Both the position numbers and the translations under genes were made by a program. A stretch of 64,000 nt of DNA from Paenibacillus pinistramenti (lineage in GTDB: Bacteria > Bacillota > Bacilli > Paenibacillales > Paenibacillaceae), in contig NZ_VAWG01000002.1 of NCBI RefSeq assembly GCF_005869875.1, positions 186,001 through 250,000 of the forward strand, in the 5' to 3' direction. Each line of letters opens with the position of its first letter. Position 1 is the stretch's first letter. A model generated the notes under the pieces. The model was not told the origin of the DNA. It made no database searches and was given only the letters and a program-made list of their open reading frames with translations. This document shows positions 17,210-26,482 of this stretch, piece by piece.

Positions 17210-19990
17210 TTACACTCCATTTAGCAGAAGGTCATCAACCTCGGGCGCTGACATCGGTTTGAAGAAGAAGTAGCCCTGCGCCTGGTCGCATTCGAAATTT
17301 TTAAGGAAATCCAGCTGTTCCTGCGTCTCCACGCCTTCTGCAATGACTTCGAGCTTCAGATTATGCCCCATCGCGATGATGGTAGCAACAATATCCTTGT
17401 CTTTCGAATGACTGATTGTAATGTCCCTTACAAAGGAACGGTCAATCTTCAAACGGTCGATTGGCAGGTTCTTCAAATAATTCAAGGAGCTGTACCCGGT
17501 TCCGAAATCATCAATCGCCACTCTTACACCGAGCTTCTTCAATTCACTGAGCAGGGTTGTAGCTTTCTCGATATCGCTGGTCATTGACTCCGTAATTTCC
17601 AGCTCTAAGTATTCAGGTTTGAGGCCTGTCTCAGCCAATAGATTGGCGATATTGGGAAGCAGGTCTCTTTGGTTAAATTGGCGCATCGACAAATTCACCG
17701 ACATGATTAAATCCGTAAAGCCCATTTTATGCCAGCATTTGAGCTGTTCGCACGCCTTTCTAAGTACCCATTCGCCCATTGGAACAATCAACCCGGTTTC
17801 TTCAGCGAGCGGAATAAAGTCTGAAGGCGAAATCATGCCTCGCACGGGATGATTCCAGCGGATGAGCGCCTCAAATCCTGTAATCCTGCTGCGGGCCAAA
17901 TCCATCTGCGGCTGATAACACAAGGAGAACTGGGACTTCTTGACGGCATTGCGCAGCTCCATTTCCATCTCCAGCCGCTGCGGCGATAAGCCGTCACGTC
18001 CGCTCTCATAGAAGATGTATTGGTTCTTCCCCTGGCCTTTGGCCCGGTACATGGCGGCATCCGCGTGACGTATCAAGTCATCGACGTTATCCGCATGGGA
18101 AGGGAAGAAGCTGACGCCGATGCTCGGGGTAACAATAAATTTGCTGCCTTCGAGATCGTAAGGCTCCGAAATAACAGACAGCACGCGGTCGACAATCTCT
18201 TTGGCCTCTTCCTGCGTCACCTGATTAAGCAGCAGCAGAAATTCATCCCCGCCCTGCCTGCAGATCGTATCATGCTGCCTCAGGCAGTTCTGCAGTCTGG
18301 CCGCAATCTTGCGGAGCAGCAGATCTCCGTTCCGGTGTCCGAAGGTGTCATTGACGGTTTTGAAACGGTCCAGATCCAGAAAAGCAATGGCAGCCTCTTT
18401 ACCGCTCTCATCCGCAGAACGGAGTGCCTGTTTGACGGATTGCTCAAACAGAAGTCTGTTGGCAAGTCCCGTTAAGGGGTCATGAAAGGCCAAGTAGTTC
18501 AGTTTATCCTCAACGCGCTTCTTCTCGGTTATGTCTTTAATGATACAATGGATTCCCGTAATTTTCTCTCCGTAATAATAAGGAATCACCGCGGCGTGCA
18601 GGTCAATAATCTCGCCGCTCTTGTTAAAGATCCGCGTTTCGTATTGCTGCGGCACCCCTTCAGAAACTTTATAGAACTGATTTCTCACTTTCTCTCTCTC
18701 TTCCGGAATAACCAGCGGAATGCAGGAGCTGCCGATAAGCTCCTCTGCCGAATAACCGGTGATCGTCTCTGTGGCCGAGTTCACATGAATAAAATGACCA
18801 AACATATCAAAGGTCGCCACGCTGTCTATATTGTAGTCAAACAACGATTTATATCGCTGTTCACTCTCTTTCAGCCGCTGTTCGATTTCGCTCTCCTTCG
18901 TAATGTCTCTGTAGATATGCAGATAGCCTTCAAACTGGCCGCAGTCTACGATGGGAACAGCATCGAGCGTCATGATCCTGCCATTTTGCAGCTGAACCTC
19001 TTCAATGTGAAGGCTCTGACGGTTAGGAATCGTATGATTCCATTTTTCATTAAGGGCCTCATCCTGCCGGATAAAGCTTTCTTCCCCGCCGCCGGTCTCT
19101 ATCATTTCTTTGTAGATTTCATTGATCAAAATGATTTCTTTATTTTCGTTCTCCAGCTTGATGCCGTAAGGAATGGAGTTAATGAGCGTTTTTAATTTAT
19201 TTGAGGTCAGTCTCAGCTCCCCCTCCATTTTCTTCCTCAGGGAGATGTCACGGCTTACCACGATGACCTGTATTTTACCGTCAGCGCCTGAAATCGGCTT
19301 GCCCCTCATCTCGATATCAATCCATTGTCCGTTGCTGTGCATATAACGATATTCCGCTACGAAAACGGTTCCATTTTTTACCGATTCTAAAAAAGCATCA
19401 AAGACCCGCTCCCAATCATCAGGATGCATATTCGTCATAGGGAAGCTTCCGATATACTCCTCAAGGCTTCTGCCTAAATATGTCGTATGGGAAGGAGAAG
19501 CAAAGAGAACCAGCCCGTCTTCTGCAAGAACCGCGAACATGTCGGTTAAATGATCGGTTATAAAGCGGAAGTTGGCTTCGTTGGCGCAGAAGGCGTCAAT
19601 GGCCGGCTTTCTCGAAGCCAGGTCCGTCAGCGTACCGGAGAACAGACTGGCCTCATGGCTCCCGTTATAATCAATTGTCAGGAACAGATGCGCTTTCTTG
19701 ACTTCATTCTGGCTTGTAAGGATACAGATCTCTTTATGAATGCCGGTGCTGCCGGAGAGCAGCTGGTTAAAAAGCCCGGAACACATATCTTTGTATTTCC
19801 AATCTACATAACTCGAAAAAGGCTGGCCGAGAGACTCCGCTGGCGGGTAACCGGTCAGCTTCTCCCACTCTTCGTTCAAATAAGTGAAGTTCCCCTGCAT
19901 ATCAATTTGAAAGACTGCGGCGTTCTTCATACTGTGCAGCTTGCGGTAATTAGTGGCGCTGTTCATTAAGTAGGGTTTCTCTGTGCTCAT
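17210..19990 (-). CDS. PAS4-GGDEF-EAL protein, c-di-GMP turnover
   Basis: 926 residues, no membrane segment. Four PAS-type sensor domains (about 15-125, 137-255, 262-365, 375-492) precede a GGDEF domain (495-660) with intact GGDEF at 580-584 and an inhibitory I-site RQHD (571-574). An EAL domain (672-920) follows, with EAL at 707-709 and DDFGTG at 827-832. Both catalytic halves look intact, so it could make or break c-di-GMP; in many such hybrids one activity dominates. ATG 19990 follows GAGGTGG. It is an orphan gene whose product presumably links several internal cues to biofilm or motility control. Confidence 0.93.
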   Translation of the reverse strand: MSTEKPYLMNSATNYRKLHSMKNAAVFQIDMQGNFTYLNEEWEKLTGYPPAESLGQPFSSYVDWKYKDMCSGLFNQLLSGSTGIHKEICILTSQNEVKKAHLFLTIDYNGSHEASLFSGTLTDLASRKPAIDAFCANEANFRFITDHLTDMFAVLAEDGLVLFASPSHTTYLGRSLEEYIGSFPMTNMHPDDWERVFDAFLESVKNGTVFVAEYRYMHSNGQWIDIEMRGKPISGADGKIQVIVVSRDISLRKKMEGELRLTSNKLKTLINSIPYGIKLENENKEIILINEIYKEMIETGGGEESFIRQDEALNEKWNHTIPNRQSLHIEEVQLQNGRIMTLDAVPIVDCGQFEGYLHIYRDITKESEIEQRLKESEQRYKSLFDYNIDSVATFDMFGHFIHVNSATETITGYSAEELIGSSCIPLVIPEEREKVRNQFYKVSEGVPQQYETRIFNKSGEIIDLHAAVIPYYYGEKITGIHCIIKDITEKKRVEDKLNYLAFHDPLTGLANRLLFEQSVKQALRSADESGKEAAIAFLDLDRFKTVNDTFGHRNGDLLLRKIAARLQNCLRQHDTICRQGGDEFLLLLNQVTQEEAKEIVDRVLSVISEPYDLEGSKFIVTPSIGVSFFPSHADNVDDLIRHADAAMYRAKGQGKNQYIFYESGRDGLSPQRLEMEMELRNAVKKSQFSLCYQPQMDLARSRITGFEALIRWNHPVRGMISPSDFIPLAEETGLIVPMGEWVLRKACEQLKCWHKMGFTDLIMSVNLSMRQFNQRDLLPNIANLLAETGLKPEYLELEITESMTSDIEKATTLLSELKKLGVRVAIDDFGTGYSSLNYLKNLPIDRLKIDRSFVRDITISHSKDKDIVATIIAMGHNLKLEVIAEGVETQEQLDFLKNFECDQAQGYFFFKPMSAPEVDDLLLNGV

Positions 19991-20282
19991 TTCGCTTCCA
20001 CCTCAATTAAATAACTGAGAACCTGAACAAATAAGTCTTAAGTCCTCATTATGTACCAGTCTTGATTTCTAGAATAAATCCTTTTGCCCATAAATATACC
20101 ATATGGATTCTGGAGCGTATAGAAAAACTACTAGCATTTCGGCAACCTGAATAGTGTGGCCATTTTGAGAAACTTCATATTCTCTAGTAATTCGTCCATG
20201 CCAAACCGGTCTCTTCTTCATACCTTATAACCTACCAGAGTAGAGATTTACTTGATGGACTATTGTTAAAAAGGGTGATGAA

Positions 20283-21365
20283 ATGGACAACTATACGGTC
20301 ATTATGGCAGGCGGCGCTGGACTACGGCTTTGGCCGCTTTCCAGAGAAGACAAACCCAAGCAGTTTCTGTGCCTGGATGGAAATCGTACCATGCTTGAAC
20401 AAACCTTTGAACGGATCGGCGAGCTGGTTCCTCCGGAACGGTTGTTTGTCATTACAAATGCCAAATACGCCGAGCAGACCAGAGAGGTGTTAAAGGACCT
20501 GCTTCCGCCTGAAAATATACTCATCGAGCCTCTGCGCCGCAATACCGCAGCCTGTATCTCTTATGCCGCTCTATGGCTGAAACACCGTTTCAAGCACGGG
20601 ACCGTATGCTTCATACCGGCGGACAGCTTTGTTCCTGATAACGAAGAATATCTTCGCTCTATCCGTCAAGCCTACTCCGAAGCAGAGAGAGCAGCAGGTT
20701 TAGTCGTGATCGGCGTGAAGCCTACCTTCCCATCCACCGGATACGGATATATTAAGATCAGCCCGGCGGCCCAATGTGCGGGCAACTCCAGCTTCGCAGT
20801 CTCCGAATTTAAGGAAAAACCCGACCTTGCTGCTGCCGAGACCTACCTGAAATCCGGAGAGTACCTGTGGAACAGCGGAATGGCCGCCGGTTCCCTTGAC
20901 AGCTTCGCCAGCGAGATCAGGCTGAATCTGCCTGAACACTTCTCCCACCTCTCTGCTGCATTAACAGCGTTAGGCACTCCTGAATATGCCGAATCCTTAG
21001 AGCTGGCCTACAGCAGGCTGCCTGATTTGTCCTTTGATAACGGAGTGCTGGAGCGCAGCGGCAAGCCGCTCAGAAGCATTGCAGGCCGGTTTGACTGGAA
21101 TGATATTGGAAGTCTGGATGCCCTCGAGCAAGTGTTATTGACGGATCAGGCGGATAACGCTGTCCGGGCTTCTTTTTACGGGATGGATACAAGCAGCTCG
21201 ATCATCTTCAGCACGGACGATACGCTGATCGCCGCGATCGGTCTTACCGATATGATCATTATCAACACCGGCGATGTGGTCCTAGTATGCCCTAAGGATA
21301 AGGCGCAGGACATTAAAGCTGTCGTCCAGCAGCTCAGGAATACGGCATTCAGGGGGCATACCTGA
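20283..21365 (+). CDS. manC: Mannose-1-phosphate guanylyltransferase
   Basis: 360 residues, the single-domain form without a C-terminal phosphomannose isomerase. The nucleotidyltransferase signature MAGGAGLRLWPLSR (8-21) is present, with KQFLCL, the EPLRRNTAACI motif and the FKEKPD substrate motif. It makes GDP-mannose for exopolysaccharide or glycan synthesis. It is monocistronic, with AAGGGTGATGAA before the ATG. The 290 bp upstream (19991-20282) contains AT-rich sequence but no promoter or gene I would stand by. No mannosyltransferase cluster adjoins it. Confidence 0.92.
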   Translation: MDNYTVIMAGGAGLRLWPLSREDKPKQFLCLDGNRTMLEQTFERIGELVPPERLFVITNAKYAEQTREVLKDLLPPENILIEPLRRNTAACISYAALWLKHRFKHGTVCFIPADSFVPDNEEYLRSIRQAYSEAERAAGLVVIGVKPTFPSTGYGYIKISPAAQCAGNSSFAVSEFKEKPDLAAAETYLKSGEYLWNSGMAAGSLDSFASEIRLNLPEHFSHLSAALTALGTPEYAESLELAYSRLPDLSFDNGVLERSGKPLRSIAGRFDWNDIGSLDALEQVLLTDQADNAVRASFYGMDTSSSIIFSTDDTLIAAIGLTDMIIINTGDVVLVCPKDKAQDIKAVVQQLRNTAFRGHT

Positions 21366-21391
21366 TTCCTGTAATGGAGATGGCTAAGGTG

Positions 21392-21425
21392 ACAAGGGGG
21401 GAGTGTGCCCCTCTTGTTCTGTTTT
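21392..21425 (+). terminator. Intrinsic terminator after manC
   Basis: ACAAGGGGG pairs with CCCCTCTTGT around AGTGTG, then TCTGTTTTCTTC. Confidence 0.65.
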
Positions 21426-21434
21426 CTTCATTTA

Positions 21435-21466
21435 TCCGATCCTCCGATCCTCCGATCCTCCGTTTC
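21435..21466. repeat. 8 bp tandem repeat
   Basis: TCCGATCC occurs three times in tandem (21435-21458), followed by a degenerate copy, between manC and the SDR gene. Confidence 0.85.
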
Positions 21467-21574
21467 TCCCGTTCTCCGATATCGCTCTTCTAAACCAAAT
21501 CTAAATATGATATACTTTGACCGGTTTATAGAACGCTTTCATAATCAATCTACCAGTCCAAAGGAGAGCTAACG

Positions 21575-22327
21575 ATGTTGAACGTACAAGGAAAGTGGGC
21601 ATTGATTACCGGAGCAAGCCGTGGTGTAGGCCGCGAGACGGCTCTGTTTATGGCCAAGCAGGGCTGCAACCTGATCCTGCACAGCAGAGATTTGAAGCAT
21701 ACCGCTGCGCTTGAAGAGGAGATTCGTTCCATGGGCGTGGAGACATACAGCATCAGCGCCGATCTCGGCAGCCATGAAGAAGTTGTTTCCATGCTGGATG
21801 CGATTGAAGCCAAGGGCACTCCTGTCGATATTGTCTTTAATAATGCAGCCGTGCAGATTGCCTATCGGACGGATTATTGGAACACTCCTGTTCAGGATTT
21901 TGAAGCAAGCTTCCGTATTAACTTTAACTCAGTGGCAGCGATCTGCTTCCGGCTGATTCCCAAGATGATCGAACGCGGCTTCGGACGGGTTATCAATACT
22001 ACCAGCGGCATTATGAATGAACCGGAGCAGTCCGCTTATGCAGCCAGCAAGGCAGCGCTTGATAAATTCACGAAAGACCTGGCTTCCCGGCTGGAGGGCA
22101 GCAATGTCATCCTCAGCCTGACAGATCCGGGCTGGTGCCGCACAGACCTCGGCGGGCCGCAGGCACCAAATCCGGTGGAAAGTGTCATTCCAGGCATCGC
22201 TGTAGGCGCCTTTGTGAACGACGGCAAGAGCGGCCGTTTCTTCCATGCCCAGAATTTCACAGGATTAAGCCTCGAAGAAGCTGCAGCCAAGGCAGAAGCC
22301 CAGGAAGCGCAGCGTTATTTGATATAA
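21575..22327 (+). CDS. Short-chain dehydrogenase/reductase
   Basis: 250 residues, a classical SDR. The cofactor loop TGASRGVG spans residues 12-19, NNAA is at 89-92, and the catalytic triad is Ser144, Tyr155 and Lys159 (YAASK). It uses NAD(P)H on an unknown alcohol or ketone. ATG follows AAAGGAGAG. The C-terminus (FFHAQNFTGLSLEEA) does not identify a subfamily. It is monocistronic and convergent with a nitroreductase gene. Confidence 0.93.
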   Translation: MLNVQGKWALITGASRGVGRETALFMAKQGCNLILHSRDLKHTAALEEEIRSMGVETYSISADLGSHEEVVSMLDAIEAKGTPVDIVFNNAAVQIAYRTDYWNTPVQDFEASFRINFNSVAAICFRLIPKMIERGFGRVINTTSGIMNEPEQSAYAASKAALDKFTKDLASRLEGSNVILSLTDPGWCRTDLGGPQAPNPVESVIPGIAVGAFVNDGKSGRFFHAQNFTGLSLEEAAAKAEAQEAQRYLI

Positions 22328-22335
22328 ACAGAAGA

Positions 22336-22370
22336 AGCCCCCGCCCGATTTCTCGGACTGGGGGCTGTTT
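22336..22370. terminator. Bidirectional intrinsic terminator
   Basis: AGCCCCC pairs with GGGGGCT around an inner CCGA/TCGG stem, followed by GTTTAATA. It separates the convergent SDR and nitroreductase genes. Confidence 0.85.
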
Positions 22371-22397
22371 AATAGGGGAATATACAGGCATTAACCT

Positions 22398-23069
22398 TCA
22401 ATTCACCCAATGAATCACATCTTCCGCAGGTCGTCTTGTCTTTGGACGCGGCTCCTGCACCCGGTAGCCAAATGCGCCCATTACGCTGACTCCGTAGGCT
22501 CCGTTTGCAAGCAGGCCCTCCTGCTCCAGCAGCTCATTCATGCCGGCCTGATCAAAGCCTTCAATCGGGCAGGAATCAATGCCGAGCAGCGCCGCCGCTG
22601 TCATCATGTTGCCAAGGGCAATATAGGTCTGCTTGCAGGCCCAGTCGAACAAAGAGCGCTCGCTCTCGAACAGATTGAAGTCCTCACCCTGGAATTCAGC
22701 ATAACGTCCCATCATTTGCCGAACCGTATCTTCCGGAATCTCTTTGATTCTGGTCATCTGGTTCCAAAAATATTCCGTATCATACCGGCCGTTCCTCAAG
22801 GCCAGCAGAACAACAAAGTGGCTTGCCGTCGGCAGCTGGCCCCGCGCTCCCCATGCCCGTTCCCTCATCCGTTCACGGAGTCCGGCATTTTGGATCACAA
22901 GGAATTTCCAAGGCTCCAGTCCGACCGAACTTGGAGACAATCTTCCCGCTTCGAGAATGGTATGAATATCTTCCTCTGATATTTTGCGGCCGGCATCAAA
23001 GGTCTTGGTTGCATGTCTAAACTTCAAAGCCTCCAAGATTTGTCTGATCACGGTATTATTGCTGCTCAT
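22398..23069 (-). CDS. Nitroreductase family NAD(P)H-dependent oxidoreductase
   Basis: 223 residues, the size of NfsB/YfkO-type FMN enzymes. The N-terminal motif FRHATKTFDAGRKIS and the LSPSSVGLEPWKFLVIQ segment are the usual FMN-phosphate and dimer regions; MMTAAALLGIDSCPIEGFD is the conserved second half. These enzymes reduce nitro compounds, quinones or flavin with NAD(P)H. ATG follows AGGAGG. No regulator gene adjoins it. The physiological substrate is unknown. Confidence 0.92.
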   Translation of the reverse strand: MSSNNTVIRQILEALKFRHATKTFDAGRKISEEDIHTILEAGRLSPSSVGLEPWKFLVIQNAGLRERMRERAWGARGQLPTASHFVVLLALRNGRYDTEYFWNQMTRIKEIPEDTVRQMMGRYAEFQGEDFNLFESERSLFDWACKQTYIALGNMMTAAALLGIDSCPIEGFDQAGMNELLEQEGLLANGAYGVSVMGAFGYRVQEPRPKTRRPAEDVIHWVN

Positions 23070-23268
23070 TGCTTATTCCTCCTGCTCTCTATCGATTATT
23101 CTGCATAAAATTGTAAGCGGATAACTGGAAATCACAGGTTTTCTTTTCGCTTGATCATATTATTACCCGCTAATGGAATTGTCAATTTTGCAACCTTTAT
23201 CAATCTGATTTGGATTATGATTAGAGGTGGTATTTATTACCAATCCTACAATATGGAGGCTCCTTCCT

Positions 23269-23958
23269 ATGACTAAAAAATGGATTACGGCCGCCGTCCT
23301 GCTCTCCTCTCTCTGTGGTTTGCTGCTCCAAGGCTGCAGCCGGCCTGCCAATACCATGAATGCTGCTCAGTCATCAGCGCCTGTATCCGGCGATTCCTCT
23401 GCTCCATCTGAATCAGCATCATCTTTTGCTTCATCCGCTGCTGCCCCTACCTCCTCTGCTGACCAGAAAGACGGACCGGAGAAGGCGGTTCTTGAAGCTT
23501 ATAACAGCAGCTTGGACAGCAAGGAGAAGGTTCCCGCAATTATCAAGCAGCTTGATGGTCTGGATTGGGGCAGGCTGGACAAAGTGACTTCAGAGCCAGG
23601 CAAGTCGTTAGAGATCATCGAGTACCTTGCCAAGAACGATAAAGACATTCCTATTGAGCAGTACTCTCTGCTCTTTCAGGCTGTCCAAGGCCTTGACGGC
23701 GCTTTGGCAGAATCGTATTCCGCTATGGCCGGTGATCTGTACACCCAGCATCAGAAAGCGGCCGTGAAGGCGATTTCCGAAATAACGGATCAGGCGAAGC
23801 AGAAGCAAATCATTTCGCTGCTTGCCTATGCCCTGAGCTATAAAGACATTAATCAAGAGAAGAAATCGGTCCAGGCCGCGCTGAAAGCCAATGACCTGGA
23901 CGAACAAGAACAGGCGGTGCTCGCCGCTCTGCTGGACAATCTGGACCACCCCTATTAA
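23269..23958 (+). CDS. Putative lipoprotein of unknown function
   Basis: 229 residues from ATG 23269 after GGAGG. It has a signal sequence with lipobox LLLQGC (Cys at about residue 24), then a Ser/Ala/Pro-rich linker to about residue 75. A mostly helical, charged domain follows with AVQGLDGALAESYSAMAGDL and AKQKQIISLLAYALSYKD. It would be anchored on the outer face of the membrane. No family is recognised. It is transcribed toward the GH43 gene but 120 bp apart, so operon membership is possible only. Confidence 0.75.
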   Translation: MTKKWITAAVLLSSLCGLLLQGCSRPANTMNAAQSSAPVSGDSSAPSESASSFASSAAAPTSSADQKDGPEKAVLEAYNSSLDSKEKVPAIIKQLDGLDWGRLDKVTSEPGKSLEIIEYLAKNDKDIPIEQYSLLFQAVQGLDGALAESYSAMAGDLYTQHQKAAVKAISEITDQAKQKQIISLLAYALSYKDINQEKKSVQAALKANDLDEQEQAVLAALLDNLDHPY

Positions 23959-24079
23959 ATAAGAAAGGCAGAAGGTGGACTTTATTGTGCGGCGGGTTTT
24001 ATTGTGCGGTCAGCAGTGAACTGGTAAAATGAGGGCAGCAAAATAGTTAACCAACATTACGCAAGAAAGGAACCGTATA

Positions 24080-24118
24080 ATGGCTCATCTTCCCGCTGCC
24101 TTATACATAGGTGAATGA
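24080..24118 (+). CDS. 12-codon minicistron before the GH43 gene
   Basis: ATG at 24080 follows AAAGGA by eight bases, and the frame encodes MAHLPAALYIGE before a TGA at 24116-24118, one base before the GH43 ATG. The strong ribosome site and immediate stop suggest a leader peptide that couples translation to the next gene. Coding status is inferred. Confidence 0.4.
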   Translation: MAHLPAALYIGE

Positions 24119-24119
24119 A

Positions 24120-25616
24120 ATGAAGTTTAACAACCCTGTTATCAAAGGCTTTTATCCAGATCCAAGCGTCTGCAAGGTGGAAGACACCTACTATTTGATC
24201 TGCAGTTCATTTCAGTTTTTTCCCGGCGTACCGATTTTTGAAAGCAAGGATTTGATTAACTGGGAGCAGATCGGCCACTGTCTGACTAGAACGACTCAGG
24301 TTCAGCTTGAGAAGGTGAACAGTTCCGGCGGCGTATTCGCCCCTACCCTGCGCCACCATAACGGCCGGTTCTACATGACTACCACCAATGACACTACCCG
24401 CCAGAATTTCTATGTTTGGACCGACGATATTTATGGGGAATGGTCGGAGCCTATTTATGTGGATCAAGGCGGTATCGATCCGGATTTATTTTTCGAGAAC
24501 GGCAAAACGTACTTTATGAGCAATGGACAGGACGATTACGGGGTCAGCGGGATTGTTCAATGTGAAATTGAAATCGATTCCGGGCAGAAGCTGTCACCAA
24601 GCCGCACCATTTGGCAGGGCTCAGGCGGGCGTTATCTGGAGAGTCCTCATATGTATAAAATAAATGGCCTCTATTATCTCTTAGCGGCTGAAGGCGGCAC
24701 TGAATATGGCCACATGGAGACGTATGCCCGCAGCTCCTCCGTATCCGGACCCTTTGAAGCTTATCCTCACAACCCGGTTCTTACGAACCGTAATTTGGGC
24801 GGCTACGAGCTGCAGGGTGTCGGCCACGGCGACCTTGTTCAGGATAATAAAGGAAATTGGTGGCTCTTCCATTTGGGATTCCGCCAGACAGGCCAGTATA
24901 TGACCTACCATCATCTTGGCAGAGAGGTCTTCCTTACTCCTGTAACCTTTGGAGAAGACGGCTGGTTTACGGCCGGACATAACGGGACTACGCTGCTAAG
25001 CTTTGATACGGACCGGATTCCGGATACGGTTGTCCAGAACGAGAAGAAGATTTTTACTTTTGACAACACGGATTGGAATCTGGATTGGTGCTATCTGCGT
25101 CATCCGCATTACGAGAACTATCTGCTTGAATCTGGCCGCTTAAAGCTGAGAGGAAGCGAAGTTACGCTGGATGAGCCGGGTTCGCCTACCTTCATAGGCA
25201 TTCGCCAGAAGGATTTTAATGCGGTTATTTCCTGTGAGGTTAGTGTGCTTGACGGAGAAGCGGGCATTACGATTTATATGGACGAGAATCATCATTATGA
25301 TTTGGCGGTTAGAACAAGAGAAACCGGGTACCAGGTCATCGAACGCCTGAATATTGGAGACATCAAATCGGTCGAACATACTTTGGATTTGACCAGCCGC
25401 AATCATGCTGTCCTGCTGATTAAAGCCAGCGCAACCCAATTCAGCTTCTTTGTTCAGTTGGAGGACAAGGAAATTCCGCTCGGGACAGCACAGACGAGAT
25501 ACCTGTCCTCTGAAGTCGCCGGGGGCTTTACAGGCGTTGTGATCGGGTTATATGCTGCTGGCGGCTGCACGGGCCACGATGCTGCATTTACGAATTTCAG
25601 GTGTGAATATCTTTAA
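24120..25616 (+). CDS. Glycoside hydrolase family 43 (beta-xylosidase/arabinofuranosidase type)
   Basis: 498 residues from ATG 24120 (AGGTGA upstream); a GTG nine bases earlier is in frame but badly spaced. The five-bladed propeller starts with NNPVIKGFYPDPSVC. The catalytic set is Asp14 (base), Asp120 (GGIDPDLFF) and Glu174 (LESPHMYKING). From about residue 310 a beta-sandwich domain (GH43_C2 type) follows. There is no signal peptide, so it acts on imported xylo- or arabino-oligosaccharides. A paralogue at 60.2-61.7 kb has the same layout and catalytic positions. A minicistron precedes this gene. Confidence 0.93.
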   Translation: MKFNNPVIKGFYPDPSVCKVEDTYYLICSSFQFFPGVPIFESKDLINWEQIGHCLTRTTQVQLEKVNSSGGVFAPTLRHHNGRFYMTTTNDTTRQNFYVWTDDIYGEWSEPIYVDQGGIDPDLFFENGKTYFMSNGQDDYGVSGIVQCEIEIDSGQKLSPSRTIWQGSGGRYLESPHMYKINGLYYLLAAEGGTEYGHMETYARSSSVSGPFEAYPHNPVLTNRNLGGYELQGVGHGDLVQDNKGNWWLFHLGFRQTGQYMTYHHLGREVFLTPVTFGEDGWFTAGHNGTTLLSFDTDRIPDTVVQNEKKIFTFDNTDWNLDWCYLRHPHYENYLLESGRLKLRGSEVTLDEPGSPTFIGIRQKDFNAVISCEVSVLDGEAGITIYMDENHHYDLAVRTRETGYQVIERLNIGDIKSVEHTLDLTSRNHAVLLIKASATQFSFFVQLEDKEIPLGTAQTRYLSSEVAGGFTGVVIGLYAAGGCTGHDAAFTNFRCEYL

Positions 25617-25679
25617 TCACTGCTAACCCGGTACTGGCGGTACCCTTCTCTTCACCGATAAAAAAGTTTAAAATTAAAC

Positions 25680-25712
25680 AACGCTGCTGACGTTTAAGTC
25701 AGCAGCGTTTTA
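25680..25712. terminator. Bidirectional intrinsic terminator
   Basis: AACGCTGCTGAC pairs perfectly with GTCAGCAGCGTT around GTTTAA. The YjbR gene's last codons and stop (25699-25701) lie inside the hairpin. Confidence 0.85.
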
Positions 25713-26067
25713 AGTTGAGAACAGCCTCGCGTTCGCGAACGGTTAATTTTCGCAGCACAAGACCGTATGACTCGTCGATCATTTCAAGCAGGACGCGGTC
25801 AGTTATTTTTCCGTTTAGAAGCACGGTATTCCAATGCCTTTTGTTCATATGATAACCGGGCAGCACGGTGCCGGCGTATTGCTCACGAACGATCCAGGCT
25901 TCTTCCGGGTTTGTCTTCAGCGTCATGCTTGGATAACCGAAGTTCGATCCGAATAAGGCAAACATTTTGCTTCCTACATACAGCACGGGGGTATCCGGAT
26001 GAAAAGGATATTGAAGCCTTGCCCCCTTCAGGCTCAATCCATATTCGATTAACTGACTGTGATTCAA
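25699..26067 (-). CDS. MmcQ/YjbR family protein
   Basis: 122 residues starting with TTG (26067), ten bases after GAGGAG. The pattern 'GARLQYPFHPDTPVLYVGSK' and 'SMTLKTNPEEAWIVREQYAGTVLPGYHMNKRHWNTV' is the CyaY-like/YjbR fold. Members are often called DNA-binding, but a cellular role is not settled. It sits 24 bp downstream of an ABM-family gene on the same strand, so the two are probably co-transcribed. Its stop codon is inside the shared terminator hairpin. Confidence 0.88.
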   Translation of the reverse strand: MNHSQLIEYGLSLKGARLQYPFHPDTPVLYVGSKMFALFGSNFGYPSMTLKTNPEEAWIVREQYAGTVLPGYHMNKRHWNTVLLNGKITDRVLLEMIDESYGLVLRKLTVREREAVLNLKRC

Positions 26068-26091
26068 AGAACGGACTCTCCTCTTGTCTTT

Positions 26092-26394
26092 CTAAAGCCC
26101 TTTACCGCCAACAGGATTCAGGGTGATTTGTTCGACTCCGGTGATCAGCGGCTTTGCCTTTTGAATCAGTTCTTTTGCCGATTCCAGGGATAAGGAGGAC
26201 TGGTGGGCAGCCCGGTCATTCCAAATCTCCGTAACCCAAACCGCATTCTGATCTCCGTCCGGGACGTTAATGATATAATGGACGCATTCTTTAACAAATT
26301 CCATGCTGTCAGCTGCAGCCAAAAGGATCTCAGCAAGTGTGTCACGCTGGCCTTCACGGGCAGTGAATTTCGTATAAAGTCCGAATTTCTCCAT
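26092..26394 (-). CDS. Antibiotic biosynthesis monooxygenase (ABM) domain protein
   Basis: 100 residues, single ABM/YgiN-like ferredoxin-type fold: KFTAREGQRDTLAEILL, then VHYIINVPDGDQNAVWVTEIW and the helix NDRAAHQSSLSLESAKELI. Such proteins act as cofactor-free quinol monooxygenases or have unknown roles. ATG follows AAGAGG. It is probably co-transcribed with the aldo-keto reductase gene (upstream by 88 bp) and the YjbR gene (downstream), a small putative redox or stress operon. Confidence 0.88.
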   Translation of the reverse strand: MEKFGLYTKFTAREGQRDTLAEILLAAADSMEFVKECVHYIINVPDGDQNAVWVTEIWNDRAAHQSSLSLESAKELIQKAKPLITGVEQITLNPVGGKGL

Positions 26395-26482
26395 CTTTAA
26401 CCTCTTCCTGGCAGAATCCGCATGACCGGCAGCACTGCCCTTAGCTGTATTAAAGTGATTGCTTTATGGTTTAGCCTGCAGC

